A stretch of 64,000 nucleotides of DNA, from assembly GCF_000336955.1 (NCBI RefSeq), contig NZ_AOLI01000012.1, positions 74,358 to 138,357 on the forward strand, read 5' to 3'. The position numbers and the translations under genes are program-made. The DNA comes from Haloferax larsenii JCM 13917. GTDB taxonomy: Archaea; Halobacteriota; Halobacteria; Halobacteriales; Haloferacaceae. Of this stretch, positions 1-9,610 are shown in pieces (position 1 is the stretch's first letter; each line of letters begins with the position of its first letter). The notes under the pieces are model-generated. The model was not told the origin of the DNA. It saw nothing but the letters and a program-made list of their open reading frames with translations, and did not search any database.

Positions 1-318
1 GCAGTACCGATACGCCGACGAAAAGCCGTAGACCGTGTCGAATCCTTCGGCGCTGGCCCGGTCGACGAGGCGTTCGATGACGTGTGCGCCGACGCCCTGC
101 CGTCGCCATCGCTCGGGCACGCCGACACACGTTATCTCGCAGAACGGCTCGTCGCCCTTGTGGACGCGAATCCTGCCGAATCCGGCCTTCTCGTTGGTTT
201 CTTCGTCGAGCGCGATGACGTAGTCGCGGGACCGAAACGCGCCATCGTCGAACCCCAGTTCCTCGAGCGCGTCGAGCAACCAGACCTCGTCTCGGTTCTT
301 GGCATCCCGGACGTACAT
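1..318 (-). CDS. GNAT family N-acetyltransferase (C-terminus cut by window start)
   Basis: The reading frame starts at an ATG at 316-318 and runs off the left edge, so only the first 106 residues are visible. It carries the acetyl-CoA-binding motif A of the GNAT fold (RWRRQGVGAHVIERLV), preceded by the beta-strand ITCVGV that normally leads into it. Family knowledge says it transfers an acetyl group from acetyl-CoA to an amine. The substrate cannot be read from the sequence. It is divergent from the acyl-CoA ligase gene that follows, with about 120 bases between the two starts, so both promoters lie there. Confidence 0.8.
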   Translation of the reverse strand, partial: MYVRDAKNRDEVWLLDALEELGFDDGAFRSRDYVIALDEETNEKAGFGRIRVHKGDEPFCEITCVGVPERWRRQGVGAHVIERLVDRASAEGFDTVYGFSSAYRYC

Positions 319-441
319 AGTGCAGTATAGCTGACGGGCCGACAAAAACACCCCGGGCGAACCACCCAATCGTCGGTTGCCGCCCGGATTCCAAATGAAA
401 GACAGTAAAGATTCTTGGTTGCCGTCGCGGTATGTCGGTTT

Positions 442-2445
442 ATGGACGTACCCGATACCGACACGGTGGTGCACGAACCGGACCCGGAATTCGTCGACGA
501 CGCCAACGTGACGAAGTTCATGCGGGCGTACGACATCGACGACTACGACGAACTCATCGAGCGGACCACGACCGAGATGCCGGGTGTGGGGGCCTCCGGC
601 GTCGAGTGGTTCTGGGACGAACTCGTCGACTATCTCGGCATCGACTTCTACGAAGACTACGACGAGGTGCGCGATAACAGCGAGGGACCACAGTTCACAG
701 ACTGGTACCCCGGCGGCGAAATCAACATCGCCCACAACGTGCTGGACCGCCACGCCGCAGTCGACTCGCCGGACCGAAACCGCGTCGCCTGCATCTGGGA
801 AGGCGAAGACGGTGAGGTCGTCGAACAGACCTACCACGACCTCTACCGGGAAGCAAACCGCGTCGCCAACGTCCTCGAATCCTACGGCATCGGTACTGGT
901 GACACGGTCGGGCTCTACATGCCGATGGTTCCCGAAGTCATCTCCATCCTCTATGGGTGTTTCAAAGTCGGCGCTATCGCCGTCCCCATCTTCTCCGGGT
1001 TCGGCGTCGACGCCACGGCGACCCGTCTCGAAGACCCCGAGTGCTCGGTGCTCTTTACCGCAGACGGCTTCTACCGCCGTGGCTCGGAGGTCCGCCTGAA
1101 GGAGACCGCCGACGAAGCCATCGAGGAAGCCGGGTGCGTCGAACACACGGTCGTCTACCAGCGGTTCGAAGACGGCGAAGGCGGCGAAACCGACATCCCG
1201 TGGCACGACGAGCGCGACGAGTGGTGGGACGACACCGTCGGCGAGGCTGCTGCGGAGTACGAGACGAAGCGACTCCCCTCGGACGCCGAGTCGATGCTCC
1301 TGTACTCCTCGGGGACGACCGGCAAGCCGAAAGGCATCGTCCACACTCACGCGGGCGTCCAGATGCAGACGGCCAAAGAGATTCACTTCGGCTTCGACCA
1401 GAAACCCGAAGACCGCTTCTTCTGGGTCTCCGATATCGGCTGGATGATGGGACCGTGGACGCTCATCGGGAACCACACCTTCGCCGGAACCATCTTCATG
1501 TACGAGGGCGCGCCCGACTACCCGGAACCGGACCGCTTCTGGGAGATGATAGAGCGCCACCGTCTCACGACCTTCGGCATCTCGCCGACGGCAATCCGCG
1601 CGCTCCGCAAGTACGGCGACGAGCACGTCGAGAAGCACGACCTGTCGAGCCTCCGGCTCCTCGGGTCCACCGGCGAGCCGTGGGACCCCGAATCGTGGGT
1701 GTGGTTCTACGAGAACGTCGGCGGAGGCGAGGCACCCATCATCAACATCTCCGGTGGGACCGAAATTTGTGGGTGCTTCCTCATGCCGATGCCGACCCAA
1801 CCCCTCAAACCGTGCAGTCTGGGCGGTCCGGGTCTCGGGATGGACATCGACATCGTGGACTCCTCGGGCGAATCTATCGCCGACACTCACGAACGCGGTT
1901 TCCTCGTCGCCCGCGACTCCTGTCCGTCGATGACCAAGAGCCTCTGGTCCGGCGACGAGCGCTACCTCGATACCTACTGGTCGTCGTGGGACGACCTCTG
2001 GGACCACGGCGACTGGGCGCAGAAAGACGAAGACGGCTTTTGGTTCCTCCACGGCCGGGCCGACGACGCCCTCAACGTGGCCGGCCGCAAGGTCGGTCCC
2101 GCCGAAGTCGAAGGCGCACTCATCGAACACGACGCCGTGAACCAGGCCGCCGCCGTCGGTGCTGACGACGAAACCACCGGCACTGCCGTCGTCGCCTACG
2201 TCGTCCTCGAAGACGGCGTCGAGGAGAGCGACGACCTGCGGGAAGAACTCCGGGGCGTCGTCGGCGAGGAACTCGGCAAGCCGTTCCGCCCGCGTGAGAT
2301 TCTCTTCGTCGACGAGTTCCCGAAGACGCAGTCGGGCAAGATTATCCGCCGCGCTATCGCCTCCATCTACGCGGGCGAAGAACTCGGCGATATGAGCAGC
2401 ATCGAGAACCCCGAAGCGCTCGAAAAGCTCGAACAGGCGTCCTGA
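442..2445 (+). CDS. AMP-forming acetyl-CoA synthetase / acyl-CoA ligase
   Basis: A 667-residue ANL-superfamily ligase that would activate acetate or another short acyl acid to acyl-AMP and then acyl-CoA in the cytoplasm. The P-loop-like signature YSSGTTGKPKGIVHTH lies near residue 288. The C-terminal hinge and lid end in PKTQSGKIIRR, whose lysine near residue 633 is the residue acylated in regulated acetyl-CoA synthetases. Length matches the acetyl/propionyl-CoA synthetase family. The frame is open further upstream from a TTG at 415, but the ATG at 442 gives the usual acidic N-terminus and is preferred. It is a single transcription unit. The exact acyl substrate is not determined. Confidence 0.88.
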   Translation: MDVPDTDTVVHEPDPEFVDDANVTKFMRAYDIDDYDELIERTTTEMPGVGASGVEWFWDELVDYLGIDFYEDYDEVRDNSEGPQFTDWYPGGEINIAHNVLDRHAAVDSPDRNRVACIWEGEDGEVVEQTYHDLYREANRVANVLESYGIGTGDTVGLYMPMVPEVISILYGCFKVGAIAVPIFSGFGVDATATRLEDPECSVLFTADGFYRRGSEVRLKETADEAIEEAGCVEHTVVYQRFEDGEGGETDIPWHDERDEWWDDTVGEAAAEYETKRLPSDAESMLLYSSGTTGKPKGIVHTHAGVQMQTAKEIHFGFDQKPEDRFFWVSDIGWMMGPWTLIGNHTFAGTIFMYEGAPDYPEPDRFWEMIERHRLTTFGISPTAIRALRKYGDEHVEKHDLSSLRLLGSTGEPWDPESWVWFYENVGGGEAPIINISGGTEICGCFLMPMPTQPLKPCSLGGPGLGMDIDIVDSSGESIADTHERGFLVARDSCPSMTKSLWSGDERYLDTYWSSWDDLWDHGDWAQKDEDGFWFLHGRADDALNVAGRKVGPAEVEGALIEHDAVNQAAAVGADDETTGTAVVAYVVLEDGVEESDDLREELRGVVGEELGKPFRPREILFVDEFPKTQSGKIIRRAIASIYAGEELGDMSSIENPEALEKLEQAS

Positions 2446-2485
2446 GGCTGGCGTCCCGCTGGCGCTCCCGCGAGGAGTTGTCCCG

Positions 2486-3019
2486 TCAGTCTGACTGGCG
2501 TGCTTCCCACTCGCGGCGCAGCAAACCGAAGTGAACCACGTCGACGTACGACCCATCGACGAATCGTGCTTCTCTGAATCGTCCCTCTTCGGTGAATCCA
2601 AGTCCTTCGAGGAGGGCGCGGGACCCCTCGTTGAAGTCGAACGCGGCGGCGTGGACACCGTGGCAATCGACGTTTCGGAAGACGTACTCGACGAGACAAC
2701 TGACGGCCTCTGTTCCGTACCCCTGTCCGTGATACTCTGGTAAGAACCAGTAGACGAGTCCCGGTCGAACGGGCGTGAGGCTCTTCGCGGCGACGATACC
2801 GATTCGTTCACCCTCGGCTTCGACTACGAGAGAAAGGTTGTCGTCGCCTTCGATGTACTCCTCGATGAACTCGGTCGTCTCGTGTCGGTTCCGCAGGTCG
2901 GAGCCGAGTGGAATGCGAATCTCGGGGTCGGTCATCGACCGCTGGAGGAGGTCGGCGTCGTCGCGCTCGACGGGGCGGAGGGAAACGCGGTCGTCCGAAA
3001 TGACTGTCGTGTCACTCAT
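2486..3019 (-). CDS. RimJ/RimL-type GNAT acetyltransferase
   Basis: A 177-residue acetyltransferase of the RimJ/RimL group, which acetylates protein N-termini or small amines. The motif EYHGQGYGTEAV binds acetyl-CoA, and the C-terminal stretch GFTEEGRFREARFVDGSYVD is the family's usual ending. The frame stays open upstream, but that extension is basic and unlike haloarchaeal protein, so the ATG at 3019 (MSDTTVISDD) is chosen. It faces the acyl-CoA ligase gene end to end. No partner gene indicates its substrate. Confidence 0.82.
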   Translation of the reverse strand: MSDTTVISDDRVSLRPVERDDADLLQRSMTDPEIRIPLGSDLRNRHETTEFIEEYIEGDDNLSLVVEAEGERIGIVAAKSLTPVRPGLVYWFLPEYHGQGYGTEAVSCLVEYVFRNVDCHGVHAAAFDFNEGSRALLEGLGFTEEGRFREARFVDGSYVDVVHFGLLRREWEARQSD

Positions 3020-3141
3020 GGGTGAGGCGATGCGGCACCGACACAAATAGTCGATGTTCGAACGGAAACAGTCGATGTTTGCATGGGAAAACCGATGTTC
3101 GAACGGGTTCCGAAAATCGCGGACGGCTGACGCGCGCCGCC

Positions 3142-4449
3142 TCAATCAGCTATCGACGGGACGACGCCGTCGTTCCACGCCTCGGCCGTGAAGTCGACTG
3201 CGCTGTTCCACTTCGCGACGACGGTCGTCACCGCGAGGTCGCCAGTGACGTTCACCATCGTTCGAATCCGGTCGAGGATGGGGTCGACGCCCGCGACGAG
3301 GCCGACGATTTCGAGGGGTAAGCCGAGTTGCGTGAGGACCAACGTGAGCATGATGAGGCCGGACCCCGGCACTCCGGCGGTTCCGATGCTCGCGAGGACG
3401 GCCACGGCGACGACCGCGAACTGGTCGGCGAACGAGAGACTCACGCCCATGATGTTGGCCGCGAAGATGGCCGCGACGCCCTGGTACATGGCCGTCCCGT
3501 CCATGTTGATGGTCGCGCCGAGCGGGAGCGAAAAGCCGTAGATGCGCTCTTCGATACCGAGGTTCTCGTCGGCGTCAGACATCGTGACTGGGAGCGTCCC
3601 CGACGACGACCGAATACTCAGAGCAGTCACCATCGCATCCCGCGACCCCGAGAGGAACGCAACCGGCGAGCGACCGGCGAATCCGACCACGAGACCGCCG
3701 AGATAGACGACGCCGATGTGGACGACGGCGGCCGCGAGCATCGTCCCGATAAGAAGCGCGAACGGTAGAATCGCATCGACACCGGCCTTGCCGAAGACGT
3801 GCGCCATGAGCGCGAAGACGCCGACGACACCGAACTCCATGACTCCCCAGACGACCTTGTACATCGCTTCGGCCCCCGCGTCTGCGAGGTCGAAGAACGT
3901 CTCGATACCGGAGCGAACCGCCTCGTCGTCCGTCTCCTCCCAGACTAACGAGAGGCCGAGCCCGAACACCACGACGAAGAAAATCGTCGGGAGCACGTTG
4001 CCCTCGGCCATCGCACCCAGCGGGTTCGTCGGGACGATGTTCAGAATCACCTCGACCGCGTTCGGTGCCTCGGCACTCCGGGCATCGGCTTGTGCGAGCA
4101 GTTGTTGGAGCCCGCGAGAACCGGGGCTGATGAGGTTACTCACGCCCAGTCCAATCGCTACTGCGAGCGCCGACGTGACAGCATAGAGGCCGACGACCTG
4201 TCCCCCGACGCGCCCGAGTGACGACGGAGAGAGTTGCCGAACACCCATCAGAAGCGTGAACACCACGATGGGGACGATGAGCATCTTCAGCAACCGAACG
4301 AACAGGTCGCCAACAGGCTTCAGCGCCGTCGCAGGCTGACCGACGACGAGACCGAGAATCGACCCCAGAACGAACGCCACCCCGATTCGGTAGACGATAC
4401 TCACAGACCGGTACTGCTGCCACAGCGACGTAGTGCCAGAACTTGACAT
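3142..4449 (-). CDS. dicarboxylate/amino acid:cation symporter (DAACS family)
   Basis: A 435-residue membrane protein of the GltP/DctA family, which imports glutamate, aspartate or C4-dicarboxylates with Na+ or H+. It shows the two re-entrant-loop signatures of the family: the serine-rich SSSGTLPVTM and the TM7 motif NMDGTAMY. About eight membrane segments and the final GVDPILDRIRTMVNVTGD segment, which carries substrate- and cation-binding residues, are all present. The ATG at 4449 is chosen because the upstream extension is not hydrophobic or acidic. Which dicarboxylate or amino acid it carries cannot be read from sequence alone. Confidence 0.88.
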   Translation of the reverse strand: MSSSGTTSLWQQYRSVSIVYRIGVAFVLGSILGLVVGQPATALKPVGDLFVRLLKMLIVPIVVFTLLMGVRQLSPSSLGRVGGQVVGLYAVTSALAVAIGLGVSNLISPGSRGLQQLLAQADARSAEAPNAVEVILNIVPTNPLGAMAEGNVLPTIFFVVVFGLGLSLVWEETDDEAVRSGIETFFDLADAGAEAMYKVVWGVMEFGVVGVFALMAHVFGKAGVDAILPFALLIGTMLAAAVVHIGVVYLGGLVVGFAGRSPVAFLSGSRDAMVTALSIRSSSGTLPVTMSDADENLGIEERIYGFSLPLGATINMDGTAMYQGVAAIFAANIMGVSLSFADQFAVVAVAVLASIGTAGVPGSGLIMLTLVLTQLGLPLEIVGLVAGVDPILDRIRTMVNVTGDLAVTTVVAKWNSAVDFTAEAWNDGVVPSIAD

Positions 4450-4585
4450 GGCGTGTGTTGTCACTAAGTGGACAACATACTGATAAACATATTGGCCATG
4501 AAACAACCATCGGCTCGGAAGTCGAATCCAGTCCAGACTCCGGCGGTGCTGTCCAACTCAGTCCGAATCTGACACTCGACGTGGT

Positions 4586-5299
4586 TCAGTCGTCGAGGAC
4601 TTCGTCCGGTGTGAGCGCGTTCGACTCGGTCCCCTGCTCGCTGACGACGAGCGCCGCACCCACAGGGTCGCCGCCGTCGGGAACGCGAATCGTCCCCCCG
4701 ACGAGAAGCGGCGCGAGGATACCAGCGACGGCGGTTCCGGGATGCGAGAGCGGCGCGCGAACCGCCACGGTGTCGTCTTCGTCGAGGTCGAAGTCGGACA
4801 CGACGCGTTTCGCTGCGGCGAGCAGGTCGCCGTGGGTGTACTCTCGGTCGTTGGCGACGAGTGCCGGGTCGTTGGAGGTGACGATTTCGGGGTGGACCGC
4901 GGGGTTCTCGCTCCAGACTTCCTGTTCCCAGTGCGTCGTGGTCGAGTTGGTCGGCGGGCCGCCGAAGACGGCGAGTTTCTGGCCCGGCGGAAGGGCTTCG
5001 AACTCGGATTCGCGTTCGACATCCACGACGGTCGCTCGGGCCTCGAACTGCGGGTCGAACGCCGTGGTCGCCCCGAGTTGCGCCGCTCCGAGGAACGTCA
5101 GTATCGGCTCGGGAAGCAGAGTGGGTTCGATAGCGACGTGGCCGCCCTTTCGGACGCCGAGATAGCGAAGCACGTTACCGGCCTTGTACGATGTCGTGAT
5201 GAGGTCGTGGTACGTGTAGGTTCGACCGGGGCCATCGACCCGAAGCGCGAGTCGGTCGCTCCGCCGGTCCCGTGCCATGAGGTCGCCGATAACGTCCAT
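4586..5299 (-). CDS. AMP-binding-enzyme-like protein lacking the catalytic core
   Basis: A 237-residue protein that looks like the N-terminal part of an acyl-CoA ligase: it opens with MARDRRSDRLALRVDG and TYTYHDLITTSYKAGNVLRYLGV, as ANL enzymes do. A second short block (REYTHGDLLAAAKRVVSDFDLDEDDTVAVRAPLSHPG) resembles the same family. The P-loop signature SGTTGxPKG and the C-terminal PKTxSGKI lysine are absent, and the length is about 40 percent of a full ligase. The frame is intact with no stop, so this is either a conserved non-catalytic homologue or a decayed gene. Function is unknown. Confidence 0.7.
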   Translation of the reverse strand: MDVIGDLMARDRRSDRLALRVDGPGRTYTYHDLITTSYKAGNVLRYLGVRKGGHVAIEPTLLPEPILTFLGAAQLGATTAFDPQFEARATVVDVERESEFEALPPGQKLAVFGGPPTNSTTTHWEQEVWSENPAVHPEIVTSNDPALVANDREYTHGDLLAAAKRVVSDFDLDEDDTVAVRAPLSHPGTAVAGILAPLLVGGTIRVPDGGDPVGAALVVSEQGTESNALTPDEVLDD

Positions 5300-5385
5300 A
5301 GCCGGTCGTACGGAGTCGGTGTGAAAAAAGACGTGGACTATTCTCTCACTATCGTACTCGGTGCAGGCCTCGAAGGCACGGTCTT

Positions 5386-5805
5386 TTATCGGTCACAACC
5401 GTTCGAGGAGATCTCGATATTATCTCCCGGTGCGATTGTTACAATGACTTCGGTGTGTGTATCATCTGGAAGACATCCGGCAGCAATCGTCTTAGAAGAT
5501 TCTTTGGCAGGGGACTCAAGACTCGCCTTGATAGTCACCTCAGCTTCGTCCTGCACCCCCCGAACTGCACCAATAGACCTCGACACAGAATCCGGTCCTG
5601 CTTGGAGTGTTACAAACTGGTGAAATACCGTCGCATCGTCTTTCAAGAGCTCGACAGTAACTGCAGCTGGCGACTCCCGACGGTTGTTGTTCACGATAAC
5701 ATCGATTGTGTTCCGAGTTTCTTGCTCACTGGTCGTCGAACACCCAGCGGTTAGCACCAGCACACTTGACCCAAGCATGGTGAGCAGCTCACGGCGTGTC
5801 GTCAT
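5386..5805 (-). CDS. small secreted lipoprotein, function unknown
   Basis: A 139-residue protein beginning MTTRRELLTMLG, followed by a hydrophobic stretch and the lipobox LTAGC, so it is predicted to be exported and lipid-anchored outside the membrane. The mature part is a single beta-rich domain (VNNNRRESPAAVTVELLKDD...), of the kind found in many haloarchaeal lipoproteins with an Ig-like fold, and has three further cysteines near the end region. The ATG at 5805 is chosen because it places the signal sequence at the N-terminus. I do not recognise the family. Confidence 0.72.
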   Translation of the reverse strand: MTTRRELLTMLGSSVLVLTAGCSTTSEQETRNTIDVIVNNNRRESPAAVTVELLKDDATVFHQFVTLQAGPDSVSRSIGAVRGVQDEAEVTIKASLESPAKESSKTIAAGCLPDDTHTEVIVTIAPGDNIEISSNGCDR

Positions 5806-5860
5806 ATTAACCAATATAGACCACTGGCACAAAATCATCATCCGCTCACGCCCCGAAAAC

Positions 5861-6181
5861 TCACGGCGCGCCGGCGATGATGAGCATGCTCTCTTCGTCT
5901 CCGTTTCGCAACTGCCGAGTGTCTTCGGGCGAGACGCGGATTGCGTCGCCGGGTTCGAGTTCGACCGTCTCGCCCTCGACAACCATCGTCGCACTCCCCG
6001 AGACGAGGAAGTAGACCTCCTCGTGGTCCAGTTCGGCGTGGTCGTGTTCTTTCCCCGTCCACTCCGGGTCGCACTCGACGACGGTGAACCCGACGGTGTC
6101 GCACTCCAGCGGCCCGCGCATGAAGTGCAGCGCCCCGGCGAGTTCGTCCACGTCGCGGTAGTTTGCCTTCGTGTAGGACAT
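5861..6181 (-). CDS. cupin domain protein
   Basis: A 106-residue single-domain cupin. The first cupin motif is visible as HDHAELDHEEVYFLVSGSATMVVEG, with His and Glu positioned as metal ligands, followed by the second motif ELEPGDAIRVSPEDTRQL. In motif 2 the usual histidine after the PGD turn is replaced (RVSPEDTRQ), so metal binding may differ from the canonical set. Such proteins bind or sense small molecules or act as simple isomerases. No operon partner tells the substrate. Confidence 0.8.
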   Translation of the reverse strand: MSYTKANYRDVDELAGALHFMRGPLECDTVGFTVVECDPEWTGKEHDHAELDHEEVYFLVSGSATMVVEGETVELEPGDAIRVSPEDTRQLRNGDEESMLIIAGAP

Positions 6182-6257
6182 CCCTAGGAACTCGGGGCCG
6201 CAGAAAGGTGAACGTAGTGGCGAAGACGAAACGAGAGACTCAGAATCGACCGCCGCG

Positions 6258-7412
6258 TTACAGCGAGTTCTTCAGTTTCTGGAAGAGGCCTTCTTTGACC
6301 TCTTCGCCGCCAGCCTCGGCAAACTGCTTGAGCGCCTCGCGCTGCTCGCTGTTGAGGTCTTCGGGCGTCACGACGTGGACCTCGACGTGCAGGTCGCCGT
6401 GACCTCGGCTGTCGAGGTGCGGCATCCCCGCGCCCGAGACGGTGAACGTCGTTCCGCTCTGGGTTCCGGCCGGAACGTCCAGTTCTTCTTCGCCGTCGAT
6501 AGTCGGGACCTCGACGGTCGCACCGAAGACGGCCTGCGGGAACGAGACGGGATGAGTGTAGTACAGGTCGTCGCCGTCGCGCTCGAACTCGTCGTGGTCG
6601 CGGACGGTGACTTCGACGAAGAGGTCGCCGTTCGGCCCGCCGTTCTCGCCGGGTTCGCCCTCGCCGCGGTACCGGAGGCGCTGGCCGTCACGGAATCCGG
6701 CGGGGATGTTGATGGTCACGTCGCGGGTGCGGCGGACGCGACCCTTACCGCGACACTCCGAACAATCTTCGCTGTAGGTCTTGCCCTCGCCGTCACAGGC
6801 GGGACAGGTCTGGGTCTGCTGGACGCGGCCGAACGGCGTCTGCTGGACGGTCGTCTGTTGGCCCTGTCCGTTACACTGCGAACAGGTGTTCACGTCGGCG
6901 TCGTCGGGGTGGCCCGCGCCGTCACACTCGGGACACACCTCGCGGCGGCGAATGGTGACGTCCTTTTCGACTCCGTGGTAGGCCTCTTCGAGGTCGATAG
7001 CGATGCGCTGGGCGACGTCGCGGCCCTGCCGCGGTCGGTTGCGCTGTTGGCCACGGCCGCCGCCGTTGAACAGGTTGTTGAAGATGTCTTCGAAGCCGCC
7101 GCCACCCATGCCGCCGAAGGGGTTGCCGCCGCCACCGAAGGGATTGCCCTGCCCGCGGCCGCCGCCACCGCCAGCCCCGCGTTTCTGGGCCTGCTGGAAC
7201 TGTTCGTGGCCGAGTTGGTCGTACATCTGACGCTTCTCGTCGTCCGTGAGGACCTCCTTGGCCTTCTGGACCTTCTTGAACTTCTCCTCGGCATCGTCCT
7301 CGTCAGAGACGTCGGGGTGATACTTGGCGGCCTTTCTGCGGTACGCGTTCTTGATCTCGTCTTCGGAGGCGTCCCGCGAGACCCCGAGTACGTCGTAGAA
7401 GTCCTCGCTCAT
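6258..7412 (-). CDS. dnaJ: DnaJ (Hsp40) co-chaperone
   Basis: A 384-residue type I Hsp40 that delivers unfolded clients to DnaK and stimulates its ATPase. The J domain (residues 1-70) has the HPD tripeptide in KYHPDVSD. A Gly/Phe-rich linker follows to about residue 125. The zinc-binding domain holds all four CxxCxGxG repeats (CPECDGAG, CSQCNGQG, CPACDGEG, CSECRGKG), and the C-terminal substrate-binding barrels complete the protein. A GGTGAT sequence seven bases before the ATG matches the archaeal anti-Shine-Dalgarno, and a TATA-like TCAAATAC element (minus strand) lies near 7438-7446. The gene lies downstream of dnaK on the same strand, about 140 bases away. Confidence 0.97.
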   Translation of the reverse strand: MSEDFYDVLGVSRDASEDEIKNAYRRKAAKYHPDVSDEDDAEEKFKKVQKAKEVLTDDEKRQMYDQLGHEQFQQAQKRGAGGGGGRGQGNPFGGGGNPFGGMGGGGFEDIFNNLFNGGGRGQQRNRPRQGRDVAQRIAIDLEEAYHGVEKDVTIRRREVCPECDGAGHPDDADVNTCSQCNGQGQQTTVQQTPFGRVQQTQTCPACDGEGKTYSEDCSECRGKGRVRRTRDVTINIPAGFRDGQRLRYRGEGEPGENGGPNGDLFVEVTVRDHDEFERDGDDLYYTHPVSFPQAVFGATVEVPTIDGEEELDVPAGTQSGTTFTVSGAGMPHLDSRGHGDLHVEVHVVTPEDLNSEQREALKQFAEAGGEEVKEGLFQKLKNSL

Positions 7413-7555
7413 CAGTTATCACCTTGTAACCGTCGAAGGTATTTGAAAAATGCGTCTCCGGCGGATGCGAGTGCGAGCGGTCTCACAGCCCCCGGATGTC
7501 TGTAATTCCGCCTGCCCGCGTTGGGGTCACCCCGAGCGAGCGCGTGTCGGCGGAG

Positions 7556-9412
7556 TTATTTGTCGTCTTCTTCGTCGAAGTCGGCGTCGGCGTCGACGAA
7601 GTCCTCAGGGTCGGCACCGCCGCCCATGCCGCCAGCGCCGCCAGCACCGCCTGCTTGGGCCTGTGCCTGCTGCTGGTACATGCGCTTGCCAATCTCCTGC
7701 AGTTCCTTCGAGAGGTGCTCGGTCACGTCTTCGAGCTCCTCGGTCGAGGCGTCTTCGTCTTCGAGCGTCGCTTCGACGTCCTCGATGGCCGCTTCGATGT
7801 CGGCCTGCAGTTCGTCGTCGACGTTCTCTTCGTTCTCTTCGAGGAGCGTTTCGGCGCGCTGAATCGCCCCTTCGGCCTCGTTGCGGGCCTCGACGGCGCG
7901 ACGGCGCTCTTTGTCCTCTTCGGCGTGCTGCTCGGCTTCCTGCTGCATGCGGTCGATCTCCTCGTCCGAGAGACCAGCGCCGCCTTCGATGGTGATGGAC
8001 TCGGCGTTGCCGGAGCCTTTGTCCTCGGCGGAGACGTTGACGATACCGTTTTCGTCGATGTTGAAGCCAACTTCGATCTGCGGCGTTCCGGCCGGTGCCG
8101 GTGGGATGCCCGAGAGCGTGAACTCGCCGAGGAGTTCGTTGTCTTCGGCCATCTCGCGTTCACCCTGGAAGACGCGGACCTGCACCGTCGTCTGGTTGTC
8201 GGCCGCGGTGGTGAAAATCTTCGACTCTTCGGTCGGGATGGTCGTGTTCTTCTCGATGAGACGCTCGAAGAGGCCGCCCTTGACCTCGATACCGAGCGAC
8301 AGCGGCGTCACGTCGAGGAGGACGATGTCGTCGACTTCGCCACCGAGGACACCACCCTGAATGGCCGCACCGAGCGCGACCGCTTCGTCGGGGTTGACGG
8401 ACTTCTTGGGCTCGGAGCCGAGAATTTCGTCGACCTTGTCGATGACCTGCGGCATGCGGGTCGAGCCACCGACGAGGATGACCTCGTCGATGTCGTCTTT
8501 CGAGTAGCCGGCGTCCTCGAGAGCCTGCTCGGTCGGTTCGACCGTGCGCTCGATGAGGTCGGAAGTGAGCGACTCGAACTTCGCACGCGTGAGGTCGTAT
8601 TCGAGGTGGACCGGACCGGAGTCGGTCGCCGTGATGAACGGGAGGTTGATGGTCGTCTCCTTGCGCGAGGAGAGTTCGATTTTGGCCTCTTCGGCCGCGT
8701 CCTTCAGGCGCTGGAGGGCCTGTCGGTCCTCGCGGAGGTCGATGCCGTGGTCGTTCTGGAACTCTTCGGCGAGCCAGTCGATGATGGCTTCGTCCCAGTC
8801 GTCGCCACCGAGGCTGTTGTCACCGTTCGTCGCGACGACTTCGTAGACGCCGCCGCCGAGGTCGAGAATGGAAACGTCGAAAGTACCGCCACCGAGGTCG
8901 TAGACGAGAACCGTCTGGTTCGACTCGTCGTCGAGACCGTACGCCATCGACGCCGCGGTCGGCTCGTTGACGATGCGCTCGACTTCGAGACCCGCGATTT
9001 CGCCTGCGTCCTTCGTCGCCTGACGCTGCTTGTCGTTGAAGTACGCGGGGACGGTGATGACCGCCTTCTCGACTTCGTCGCCGAGGTAGTCTTCGGCGTC
9101 GCGCTTGATTTTCTGGAGAATCATCGCCGAAATCTGCTCGGGCGTGTACTCTTCGCCCTCGATTTCGACGGCGTAGTCGTCCTCACCCATGTGGCGCTTG
9201 ATGGAGCGAATCGTGTGCTCAGGGTTCTGGATGGCCTGATTCTTCGCCGGTTTGCCCACCAATCGCTCGCCGTCGTCGGTGAACGCGACGACGGAGGGTG
9301 TCGTTCGGTCGCCCTCTGCGTTGACGATGATTTCCGGGTCGCCCCCCTCCATCACCGCGAACGCGCTGTTCGTGGTACCGAGGTCGATACCCAGAATCTT
9401 ATTGCTCGCCAT
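7556..9412 (-). CDS. dnaK: DnaK (Hsp70) chaperone
   Basis: A 618-residue Hsp70. The N-terminal ATPase domain starts with [16 protein letters not shown], has the phosphate-2 loop [12 protein letters not shown] and the adenosine loop VGGSTRMP. The substrate-binding domain contains [10 protein letters not shown], and the C-terminus is the helical lid followed by a Gly/Met-rich linker and an acidic tail ([12 protein letters not shown]). The ATG at 9412 (MASNKILG) is used; an upstream in-frame extension is not conserved-looking. A TTTAA element 29-34 bases upstream serves as probable TATA box. It works with DnaJ and GrpE encoded on either side. Confidence 0.97.
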   Translation of the reverse strand: MASNKILGIDLGTTNSAFAVMEGGDPEIIVNAEGDRTTPSVVAFTDDGERLVGKPAKNQAIQNPEHTIRSIKRHMGEDDYAVEIEGEEYTPEQISAMILQKIKRDAEDYLGDEVEKAVITVPAYFNDKQRQATKDAGEIAGLEVERIVNEPTAASMAYGLDDESNQTVLVYDLGGGTFDVSILDLGGGVYEVVATNGDNSLGGDDWDEAIIDWLAEEFQNDHGIDLREDRQALQRLKDAAEEAKIELSSRKETTINLPFITATDSGPVHLEYDLTRAKFESLTSDLIERTVEPTEQALEDAGYSKDDIDEVILVGGSTRMPQVIDKVDEILGSEPKKSVNPDEAVALGAAIQGGVLGGEVDDIVLLDVTPLSLGIEVKGGLFERLIEKNTTIPTEESKIFTTAADNQTTVQVRVFQGEREMAEDNELLGEFTLSGIPPAPAGTPQIEVGFNIDENGIVNVSAEDKGSGNAESITIEGGAGLSDEEIDRMQQEAEQHAEEDKERRRAVEARNEAEGAIQRAETLLEENEENVDDELQADIEAAIEDVEATLEDEDASTEELEDVTEHLSKELQEIGKRMYQQQAQAQAGGAGGAGGMGGGADPEDFVDADADFDEEDDK

Positions 9413-9610
9413 CTTGCGCACAGATACCGTCCTTTGCCGGTTAAAGGTTACTAGACACTCCGACACACATGCACAAACCATGTCGCCGCCGTCTTGCGAT
9501 TAGACGAACAACGCCGACAACAGGTCGGGGAATTTATGTAGAACCGCCTGACGTATCTCTGTCGAACAATCAGCCATCGAAACGGGTGTCGCTTGGGGGC
9601 GCTCCGAACC

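Noticed and set aside
957-2165. 402-codon plus-strand frame within the acyl-CoA ligase gene
   Set aside because: It is an Arg-rich frame-shifted shadow of the ligase, which has its catalytic motifs in the other frame.
7496-9454. Long open frame of 652 codons on the plus strand opposite dnaK
   Set aside because: It is a shadow of the dnaK codons: high GC with third-position bias gives long antisense frames, and dnaK itself has full Hsp70 motifs.
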